Shown one piece after another: positions 5,454 to 10,715 of a DNA stretch of 10,715 nt; position 1 is the stretch's first letter, and each line of letters begins with the position of its first letter. The position numbers were made by a program, and so were the translations under genes. The notes under the pieces are model-generated. The model searched no databases. It worked only from the letters and a program-made list of their open reading frames with translations, and was not told the origin of the DNA. This DNA is from Oscillospiraceae bacterium. Lineage in GTDB: Bacteria > Bacillota > Clostridia > Oscillospirales > Acutalibacteraceae. Where the stretch lies: positions 1 to 10,715 of the forward strand of contig CACWJV010000050.1 of NCBI GenBank assembly GCA_902761265.1. Reading direction: 5' to 3'.

Positions 5454-6902
5454 ATGGCAATCTACAACCCGTCCTCGCTCAAAGCCGAGGAATTCATCAA
5501 CCACGAAGAAATTCTCGAAACCCTCGCCTATGCCGATGCGCACAAAAACGACCGTGCGCTGATCGACGCGATTTTGGAAAAAGCCAAACCCCAAAAGACC
5601 GCCACCGGCTATGTCTGCAAGGGTCTGTCACACCGCGAAGCGTCGGTGCTGCTGGCCAACGACGACCCAGAAGTGCGCGAAGAGATCTACAAGATCGCCG
5701 AAGAGATCAAGCTCGCGTTTTACGGCAACCGCATCGTGATCTTTGCGCCGCTGTATCTGTCCAACTACTGCGTCAACGGCTGCCTGTACTGCCCGTACCA
5801 CCTCAAAAACAAGCACATCCCGCGCAAAAAGCTGACGCAGGAGGAGGTCAAAGCCGAGGTTATCGCGCTGCAGGACATGGGTCACAAGCGTCTGGCGATC
5901 GAAGCGGGGGAGGACCCGAAAAACAACCCGATCGAATACATCCTTGACTGTATCAAAACGATCTACAGTGTACACCACAAAAACGGCGACATCCGCCGCG
6001 TGAATGTCAACATCGCCGCCACGACCGTCGAAAACTACCGCAAACTCAAGGATGCCGGCATCGGCACCTACATCCTGTTCCAGGAGACGTACAACAAGGA
6101 GAGCTATCTCTATCTCCATCCGACCGGCCCGAAGCACGACTACGACTACCACACTGAAGCGATGGACCGCGCCATGGAAGGCGGCATCGACGACGTCGGG
6201 CTCGGCGTTTTGTTCGGCCTGGAAGGTTACCGCTATGAGTTCGCCGGTCTGCTGATGCACGCCGAACATCTGGAAGCTGTCCACGGCGTCGGTCCCCACA
6301 CGATCAGTGTGCCGCGTGTGAAACGCGCGGACGACATTGATCCCGACGCCTTTGACAACGGCATCGATGACGAGACCTTCGCCAAAATCACCGCCTGCAT
6401 CCGTCTCGCGGTGCCCTATACCGGCATGATCATTTCCACGCGCGAGAGCGAACAGGTGCGCAGTAAGCTTCTTCGCCTCGGCATCTCGCAGGTCTCCGGC
6501 GGCTCGCGCACGTCGGTCGGCGGCTATACCACCGAGGAACGCCCCCACGACACCGAACAGTTCGACGTCTCCGACCAACGGTCGCTCGACGAAGTGGTGC
6601 GCTGGCTGATGGAAAACGGCCACATCCCCTCGTTCTGTACCGCGTGCTACCGCGAAGGACGCACCGGCGACCGGTTCATGTCGCTGTGCAAGAGCGGTCA
6701 GATTCTCAACTGCTGCCACCCGAACGCGCTGATGACGCTGACGGAATACCTCGAAGACTATGCGTCAACCGCCACGAAAGCTATCGGCTACGAAATGGTA
6801 GAGCGGGAGCTGCAGCGCATCCCGAAGGAAAAAGTGCGCGCAATTGCGAAAGAACATATCGAAGCGATCAAAAGCTCCAACCGCCGCGACTTCCGTTTTT
6901 AA
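5454..6902 (+). CDS. hydG: [FeFe] hydrogenase H-cluster radical SAM maturase HydG (tyrosine lyase)
   Basis: A 482-residue radical SAM enzyme of normal HydG length. It cleaves tyrosine to p-cresol and dehydroglycine, which yields the CO and CN of an Fe(CO)(CN)-cysteine synthon for the H-cluster. The N-terminal radical SAM motif is Cys106-X3-Cys110-X2-Cys113 (CVNGCLYCPYH). HydG-specific C-terminal cysteines CX2CX22C are Cys395, Cys398 and Cys421, which bind the auxiliary cluster with the dangler iron; their presence distinguishes it from ThiH. Other familiar blocks are RLAIEAGEDP, YILFQETYN, LHPTGPKHDYD, GLGVLFGL and SVPRVKRA. The start at 5454 has AAAGGAA about 9 nt upstream. The in-frame extension to 5382 overlaps the hydE end and is not homologous. 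It lies 28 nt after hydE, and its stop overlaps the hydF ribosome site. Confidence 0.97.
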   Translation: MAIYNPSSLKAEEFINHEEILETLAYADAHKNDRALIDAILEKAKPQKTATGYVCKGLSHREASVLLANDDPEVREEIYKIAEEIKLAFYGNRIVIFAPLYLSNYCVNGCLYCPYHLKNKHIPRKKLTQEEVKAEVIALQDMGHKRLAIEAGEDPKNNPIEYILDCIKTIYSVHHKNGDIRRVNVNIAATTVENYRKLKDAGIGTYILFQETYNKESYLYLHPTGPKHDYDYHTEAMDRAMEGGIDDVGLGVLFGLEGYRYEFAGLLMHAEHLEAVHGVGPHTISVPRVKRADDIDPDAFDNGIDDETFAKITACIRLAVPYTGMIISTRESEQVRSKLLRLGISQVSGGSRTSVGGYTTEERPHDTEQFDVSDQRSLDEVVRWLMENGHIPSFCTACYREGRTGDRFMSLCKSGQILNCCHPNALMTLTEYLEDYASTATKAIGYEMVERELQRIPKEKVRAIAKEHIEAIKSSNRRDFRF

Positions 6903-6912
6903 GGAGAACGCC

Positions 6913-8097
6913 ATGTCACTCAACGAAACCGTATCCGCCGAGCGCGTACATATCAGCCTGTTCGGTTTGCGCAACGCGGGCAAATCGAGCCTTGTCAACG
7001 CGCTGACCGGGCAAAGGCTCGCAGTGGTCTCGCCCGTCAAGGGCACCACAACCGACCCGGTCAAAAAGGCGATGGAGCTGCTGCCGCTCGGGCCGGTGCT
7101 GCTGACCGACACCCCGGGTCTCGACGACGCGGGCGACCTCGGCGCGCTGCGGGTGGAAAAGGCAAAAGAAACCCTCGCCCACACCGATATCGCGCTGCAC
7201 GTGGTCGACGCGGCAGCCGGACTGACTGCGCTCGATGAAGCGATGCTCGCGCAATACAAGGCGCGTAAGCTGCCGTATCTTCTGGTGATGAACAAAGCCG
7301 ACCTGCTGCCGGACGTACCGCCCGACACTGGTGACACGCTCTATGTCTCCGCCGCAACGGGGCAGGGGATTGCCGCGCTCAAAGAACGCCTCGGCGCGTT
7401 TGCAAAGGCGCTGCACAACGAAAAGCGGCTGATTGCCGACCTTGTGCAGCCCGGCGACACGGTCGTGCTCGTGATTCCGATCGACCGCTCCGCGCCGAAA
7501 GGTCGCCTCATTCTGCCGCAGCAGCAGGTGTTGCGCGAACTGCTCGACTGCCACTGCACCGCGCTTTGCTGCCAGCCGGAGGAGCTGCCGGGCGTCCTCA
7601 ACAATCTGCGCGTGCCGCCGCGGCTGGTCGTGACCGATTCCCAGGCGTTCGCCCGCGTCGCACCGACGGTGCCCGACTCGGTTGCGCTCACGTCGTTTTC
7701 GATCCTCTTTGCCCGCTACAAAGGGAACCTCCAAGCCCAACTGCAGGGCGCCGCGGCGCTGTCCGCGTTGCGCAACGGCGACACGGTGCTGATCGCCGAG
7801 GGCTGCACCCATCACCGCCAGTGCGGCGATATCGGCACGGAAAAGCTGCCCAAGTGGATCCGCCAATTCAGCGGCGCCGAACCGCAGTTTTGCTTCACGT
7901 CCGGCGGCGAATTTCCCGCCGATCTGTCCGGCGCCCGGCTCGTCGTCCACTGCGGCGGCTGCATGCTCAACGAACAGGAAATGCGCCACCGTCTCGCCCT
8001 TGCCGCGTCGCAGGGTGTGCCTGTCGTCAATTACGGCATGGCGATCGCCCACATGAACGGCATTTTAGCGCGCGCCGTGCGGCCGCTGGAAGCATAA
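6913..8097 (+). CDS. hydF: [FeFe] hydrogenase H-cluster maturation GTPase HydF
   Basis: A 394-residue three-domain scaffold that receives the 2Fe precursor and delivers it to apo-hydrogenase. The N-terminal GTPase domain has G1 GLRNAGKS (18-25), a G2-region Thr in KGTTTDP (43-49), G3 DTPG (66-69), G4 NKAD (127-130) and a G5-like SAATG (146-150). A middle dimerisation domain follows (about 175-270). The C-terminal Fe-S domain has the HydF signature CxH (Cys298, His300) and, 45 residues later, HCxxC (His346, Cys347, Cys350). The family usually has 44-53 residues in this gap. Extra cysteines (213, 215, 219, 220) are not part of the known motif. The start at 6913 has AAGGAG 6 nt upstream; earlier in-frame starts lie inside hydG. 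It is the last gene of the operon and is followed by a GC-rich hairpin. Confidence 0.96.
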   Translation: MSLNETVSAERVHISLFGLRNAGKSSLVNALTGQRLAVVSPVKGTTTDPVKKAMELLPLGPVLLTDTPGLDDAGDLGALRVEKAKETLAHTDIALHVVDAAAGLTALDEAMLAQYKARKLPYLLVMNKADLLPDVPPDTGDTLYVSAATGQGIAALKERLGAFAKALHNEKRLIADLVQPGDTVVLVIPIDRSAPKGRLILPQQQVLRELLDCHCTALCCQPEELPGVLNNLRVPPRLVVTDSQAFARVAPTVPDSVALTSFSILFARYKGNLQAQLQGAAALSALRNGDTVLIAEGCTHHRQCGDIGTEKLPKWIRQFSGAEPQFCFTSGGEFPADLSGARLVVHCGGCMLNEQEMRHRLALAASQGVPVVNYGMAIAHMNGILARAVRPLEA

Positions 8098-8114
8098 CAC
8101 AACACAATAAACGA

Positions 8115-8156
8115 ACCCCGCCGAGGTGTGAAGTGATCCCGGCGGGGTGAACTTTT
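8115..8156 (+). terminator. Hairpin terminator after hydF
   Basis: A 9-bp GC-rich stem, ACCCCGCCG (8115-8123) with CGGCGGGGT (8140-8148), has a 16-nt loop, then GAACTTTTAT. The T run is short, so strength is uncertain. It is similar in sequence to the hairpin at 9410-9446. Confidence 0.7.
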
Positions 8157-8162
8157 ATAGAC

Positions 8163-8191
8163 TTGACTTTCCGGCTTTCTTATGATAAACT
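8163..8191 (+). promoter_or_regulatory. Probable sigma-A promoter of the two-gene membrane cassette
   Basis: TTGACT at 8163-8168, a 17-bp spacer and TAAACT at 8186-8191 preceded by an extended -10 TG at 8183-8184. An alternative reading is TAGACT (8158-8163), 17 bp and TATGAT (8181-8186). Both place the start just upstream of the GAGGAGG ribosome site at 8201. Confidence 0.6.
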
Positions 8192-8214
8192 CAAGCAAAC
8201 GAGGAGGGTTGCTT

Positions 8215-8664
8215 ATGCAGGAAAAAAAGAAGTATATCACACTCCATTATTTGTCCTATCTATGCTTGGTCTTTGCACTGCTTTGCTTTTTTAGGTACTG
8301 CGTGCATCGTTGGTATGTGGAGCTGATTTTTTTCATCGCTTTTCTGGTCGGTTATTTCATTTTGTTCCGCGTATGCGGTAAAGCGCTGCAATGCGAAGAC
8401 GGTTATTCCCTGATTCAGGCTGTTGACTATTACCGGGCGTGTGAACGTGCGAATTACAGGGGGTCAAACAAAGCCAAGGATGTTGCAATTTTGGAGCAGA
8501 CAGCGGAGCATCGGGACTTTCTCGAAAAGGTTGAACCGGAAGCTTTGAAACGCTGCTATGTTACCGGCAAACAAGCAGACAAGATGGTCACCAATCCGTT
8601 GGTTCGGGGATTATGGAATTTGCGAGATAAAACAGCGAAAAGAGGAGGAAAGAAACATGTTTGA
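8215..8664 (+). CDS. Two-TM membrane protein of unknown function
   Basis: A 149-residue protein that I do not recognise. It has a short basic N terminus (MQEKKK), then two closely spaced hydrophobic helices (about residues 12-30 and 33-53) separated by HRW. A charged soluble domain of about 95 residues follows (DYYRACERANYRGSNK, then LEQTAEHRDFLEKVEPEALKRC) and ends in a lysine/arginine-rich tail. By the positive-inside rule both ends are probably cytoplasmic. The start at 8215 is set by GAGGAGG 7 nt upstream; an in-frame ATG at 8182 lies in the promoter. The gene overlaps the next one by 8 nt (8657-8664), so the two are probably co-translated and may act together. Codons are more A/T-rich than in the hyd genes. 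Confidence 0.8.
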   Translation: MQEKKKYITLHYLSYLCLVFALLCFFRYCVHRWYVELIFFIAFLVGYFILFRVCGKALQCEDGYSLIQAVDYYRACERANYRGSNKAKDVAILEQTAEHRDFLEKVEPEALKRCYVTGKQADKMVTNPLVRGLWNLRDKTAKRGGKKHV

Positions 8665-9391
8665 AAAGAGCAGTATTTTTTATGATGCCATGTATTTGGT
8701 TGGGTTTGCACTGATGATGGTGTGGAACCTTGCGGATCATAAGCGCTACGGAATCAAAAAACGCGATGCGGTTTTGACAACGCTTTACACCTACGTTTGC
8801 GGCGTCATCGGTGCGCTGATGATGGGCTTCATCTATACGAAGGTCAACGCTGCCTTTGGCTTTGAAGAAAGTAGTAACGTCGCCATCTTCGGTGCGGTGG
8901 TGTTTACACCGTTTTTGCTGTTGATCTTCCCGATCAAGCACCGCCAATGGAAATCCATTATGGATATGCTGGCACCCGGCATTTTGCTGATTCTGACCTG
9001 CGCAAAGTTCGGCTGCTTTATAAACGGCTGCTGTGTCGGCTATGTGTGCGATTGGGGTGTGCATTACAAGAATTCCGACGTTACAAATTTCCCGGTGCAG
9101 ATTTTTGAAGTTGCAACCATGCTGCTCGTGCTTTTGTTGACGCAGTTGTATGTCCGCAAAGCGAAACGCTTTGTTGCCGGCACGGCTTATCCCATTACCT
9201 TTGCTGTTTACAGTGTGACCCGCTTTTGCTGGGAGTTTTTCCGCTTTTATCCGGAAGAAGGGATGCGCCATCTGATTTGCGACCTGACGTTTTGGCAGTG
9301 TGTCTGCTGCGTCACGTTTGTGGTGTGTGTAACCATTATAGCGGTGCTCACTGTGAAGGCGCGAAAGCAGCCGGAAATACAAGAGCAATAA
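8657..9391 (+). CDS. Lgt-like (prolipoprotein diacylglyceryl transferase family) membrane protein, divergent
   Basis: A 244-residue polytopic membrane protein with about six or seven hydrophobic helices. The order of motifs follows Lgt, which moves diacylglycerol from phosphatidylglycerol to the lipobox cysteine of prelipoproteins. KFGCFINGCCVG (117-128) stands where Lgt has the GRIGNFINGE...G signature, FPVQIFE (145-151) where Lgt has HPxQLYE, and YSVTRFCWEFFR (185-196) where Lgt has Y-x3-R-F-x-x-E-F-x-R. By that alignment (E. coli numbering from memory) Tyr235, Arg239 and Gly154 are kept, Arg143 is Lys, Asn146 is Cys, and the His of the SFHGG loop is replaced (AIFGAV, 76-81). Catalysis of the standard reaction is therefore doubtful, and another lipid or thiol chemistry is possible. 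The start at 8657 has GGAGG upstream within the preceding gene. It is paralogous to the minus-strand gene downstream. Confidence 0.75.
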   Translation: MFEKSSIFYDAMYLVGFALMMVWNLADHKRYGIKKRDAVLTTLYTYVCGVIGALMMGFIYTKVNAAFGFEESSNVAIFGAVVFTPFLLLIFPIKHRQWKSIMDMLAPGILLILTCAKFGCFINGCCVGYVCDWGVHYKNSDVTNFPVQIFEVATMLLVLLLTQLYVRKAKRFVAGTAYPITFAVYSVTRFCWEFFRFYPEEGMRHLICDLTFWQCVCCVTFVVCVTIIAVLTVKARKQPEIQEQ

Positions 9392-9409
9392 TAATAGTAG
9401 TTAAAGTTT

Positions 9410-9446
9410 ACCCGCCGAGGTTTTCCACGGCGGGGTGAATTTTTTT
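9410..9446 (+). terminator. Intrinsic terminator between convergent Lgt-like genes
   Basis: A stem of 7-8 bp, CCCGCCG (9411-9417) with CGGCGGG (9428-9434), has a 10-nt loop, then GTGAA and seven T (9440-9446). It suits the plus-strand gene. On the minus strand the downstream T run is poor, so it may serve that gene only weakly. Confidence 0.82.
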
Positions 9447-9465
9447 CTTTTTCTTTTTGTATTCT

Positions 9466-10284
9466 TTATTGTGAATTCTCGCTGCGTACTTTATCTGGCC
9501 TCAAGTTGATTGTTGGTAACGGTTCGCTCGGTTTTGTTTTGTAAAGCCAGGCAATAGAAATGACGGAGCTGACAAAAACAAGAATACATGCCCATTGCCA
9601 GAAAGTCAGACCAAGATAGAAGTTTCGAACCTCCGGTTCATAGTATCGTGCAAACTCCCAACTGAATCTTGCTGCGCAATAGAACGCTGCTGTCAGCGGA
9701 TATGCCATACCGCGGCGGAAGAAAGAGGATTCTTTAACCTTAAAGCAGATAAGTAAAACTATAAGTGTAGTTGCTGCTTCAAACAACTGCACCGGGAAGA
9801 CAGCGCTGTCCTTTACAAACGGAGAATGAATGCCCCAACTGCAGGGGAAACCGAAACAGCATCCCGCCCATGCACATCGCAGTTTTCCAAACAGCAGAAT
9901 CAAAAAAATGTTCGGCGTCAGCATATCCAGTGTGTCACGAATGCTGATAAGCGGTTTATTTCTACCTCTTTTTCTTGCAACTAAATTACGAATTGCTTTT
10001 TCAACAGAAACGGTTGCAATTTCCAAGACGGGCGTAAATAGCACCGCACCGAAAATCGAAGATGTACTGCCTCCGCGCATACCGCGCAATTGCAATGAAA
10101 GCGTGAAAATCTTGCCGCCTATCATTGCACACAAAAAGCCATAAGTAATTGTCAGAGAATAGAGAATCACGCGCGCTCTACTCATATGATATTTTTGCCT
10201 GAACAAAAGACTGATAAAAAGCGCGACAATATAGCCGAGAACATACATACTTAATGACAATTGTTGCGGCGATAGATTCTTCAA
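9466..10284 (-). CDS. Lgt-like membrane protein, second divergent paralogue
   Basis: A 272-residue polytopic membrane protein, convergent with and clearly homologous to the gene at 8657-9391. Shared blocks are SIFGAVLFTP (76-85), DTLDMLTP (117-124), GCCFGFPCSWGIH (141-153), FPVQLFEAAT (163-172), AYPLTAAFY and ARFSWEFARYY (205-215), and LTFWQW. The Lgt-type Tyr-x3-Arg (Tyr202, Arg206) and Glu210/Arg213 remain, while the His loop and the Arg/Asn of the Lgt signature are altered (KLRCAWAGCC). It has longer basic loops (ARKRGRNK) and a polar C-terminal tail. Start choice: TTG at 10284 has GAGGTG 6 nt upstream; the GTG at 10293 is in frame but lies within that ribosome site and has only weak purines before it. 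A promoter is visible at 10319-10348. Base composition is clearly more A/T-rich than in the hyd genes. Confidence 0.75.
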   Translation of the reverse strand: MKNLSPQQLSLSMYVLGYIVALFISLLFRQKYHMSRARVILYSLTITYGFLCAMIGGKIFTLSLQLRGMRGGSTSSIFGAVLFTPVLEIATVSVEKAIRNLVARKRGRNKPLISIRDTLDMLTPNIFLILLFGKLRCAWAGCCFGFPCSWGIHSPFVKDSAVFPVQLFEAATTLIVLLICFKVKESSFFRRGMAYPLTAAFYCAARFSWEFARYYEPEVRNFYLGLTFWQWACILVFVSSVISIAWLYKTKPSEPLPTINLRPDKVRSENSQ

Positions 10285-10318
10285 GGAAGTCACCTCTGTT
10301 TTTCGTTGATCTGATAAT

Positions 10319-10348
10319 ATTATATACTAGATGCAACCGGCAAGTCAA
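10319..10348 (-). promoter_or_regulatory. Sigma-A promoter of the minus-strand Lgt-like gene
   Basis: Read on the minus strand: TTGACT (10348-10343), an 18-bp spacer and TATAAT (10324-10319). The predicted start near 10312 leaves a leader of about 28 nt before the TTG at 10284. Confidence 0.75.
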
Positions 10349-10407
10349 TGAAAACAAATTATTAAATTATATTCATGTTACGATAATAATTCTTAATCGA
10401 AATAACA

Positions 10408-10436
10408 TTGTTTTCACCACAGTTTTTTAGTAAAAT
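10408..10436 (+). promoter_or_regulatory. Candidate promoter of the exported-protein gene
   Basis: TTGTTT at 10408-10413, a 17-bp spacer and TAAAAT at 10431-10436. The -35 is weak (3 of 6). The gap 10294-10502 is AT-rich, and several other -10-like hexamers exist in it. Confidence 0.4.
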
Positions 10437-10450
10437 GATAATGATCATAA
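10436..10450. promoter_or_regulatory. Fur-box-like inverted repeat
   Basis: TGATAAT, G, ATCATAA. Against the 7-1-7 Fur pattern (TGATAAT-N-ATTATCA) the first half is perfect and the second matches 5 of 7. It overlaps the end of the candidate -10, which would suit an operator, but AT-rich DNA gives such matches by chance. Confidence 0.25.
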
Positions 10451-10502
10451 GGTCGTATTGTACCTTTTTGTGCAATGTGTCCAAATAGAAAGGAGATCAA
10501 AT

Positions 10503-10715
10503 ATGAAAAAGTACCAAGCAAGAAAAGCACTCAGTGTTTTGCTGACTGTGCTGATGCTGCTGAGTTCCGTTTATCTGGGACTCGGCGTCATCGCGTCTGC
10601 GCTGACGTCGGCTAATTTGCCGGCCAGCACGACGTCGTTGGCAGACGGCACCGTTTACCTTGTGACGGGGAACCAGACGATTGACCCGAGCAAGGTGCTG
10701 ACGATTCCTGCGAAT
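10503..10715 (+). CDS. N terminus of an exported protein (cut by the window end)
   Basis: An open frame of 71 codons runs off the right edge. It has a classic Sec signal peptide: a basic start (MKKYQARK), a hydrophobic core (about residues 9-31) rich in Leu and Val, and a probable signal peptidase I site after ASA near residue 34. The mature part begins as a Ser/Thr/Ala-rich segment, then GTVYLVTGNQTIDPSKVLTI, which looks like the first strands of a beta-rich surface repeat. No LPXTG motif, lipobox cysteine or enzyme motif is seen in the available part. AGGAG lies 7 nt before the ATG. It is likely a secreted or cell-surface protein; the family cannot be decided from this fragment. Confidence 0.8.
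   Translation, partial: MKKYQARKALSVLLTVLMLLSSVYLGLGVIASALTSANLPASTTSLADGTVYLVTGNQTIDPSKVLTIPAN

Noticed and set aside
4226..8052. Long minus-strand open frames opposite hydE, hydG and hydF (286, 363 and 378 codons)
   Set aside because: The plus strand encodes unmistakable HydE, HydG and HydF. The antisense translations show no family features and no start signals.

Overview
The window looks like chromosome of an anaerobic, spore-forming member of the Clostridia, probably the Oscillospiraceae/Ruminococcaceae side given the GC-rich, C/G-ending codons. Two things point there: a clear SpoIIID sporulation regulator, and a complete maturation operon for [FeFe]-hydrogenase (TM1266-type protein, HydE, HydG, HydF). 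Most intergenic gaps carry near-consensus sigma-A promoters (TTGACN, 17 bp, TATAAT-like), strong AGGAGG-type ribosome sites and tight intrinsic terminators.

Left part (1-3540). A 5'-truncated GH16 glycosidase fragment abuts an AT-rich stretch. It is followed by a soluble glycerophosphodiester phosphodiesterase with its own consensus promoter and terminator, then a tRNA-Val(GAC) with its own promoter and terminator, a two-domain lipoprotein of unknown function, and a DUF1643 protein with its own promoter.

Middle (3541-8150). spoIIID starts inside a long hairpin that is also a good intrinsic terminator for the gene upstream. The hyd operon follows, from a sigma-A promoter and a 116-nt leader. 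The leader holds an intrinsic terminator plus a second exact copy of its 3' arm, so it can form a competing antiterminator: a likely attenuation or riboswitch-type control of hydrogenase maturation. The four proteins act together. HydG makes Fe-CO/CN synthons from tyrosine, HydE processes the Fe-CO/CN intermediate on the way to the 2Fe subcluster, HydF is the GTPase scaffold that delivers it to the hydrogenase, and the small TM1266 protein is a putative regulator. The hydrogenase itself is not in the window.

Right part (8160-10715). This region is visibly lower in G+C and looks like an accessory cassette. It has a two-TM protein of unknown function that overlaps an Lgt-like membrane protein, and a second, convergent Lgt-like paralogue. 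Both paralogues carry a GCC..G..C.WG.H motif in place of the usual Lgt signature. Two related hairpin terminators flank the two-gene unit. The window ends in the first 71 codons of an exported protein behind a promoter region with a Fur-box-like sequence.

The items most worth a second look are the spoIIID hairpin/terminator, the hyd leader switch and the divergent Lgt-like pair.
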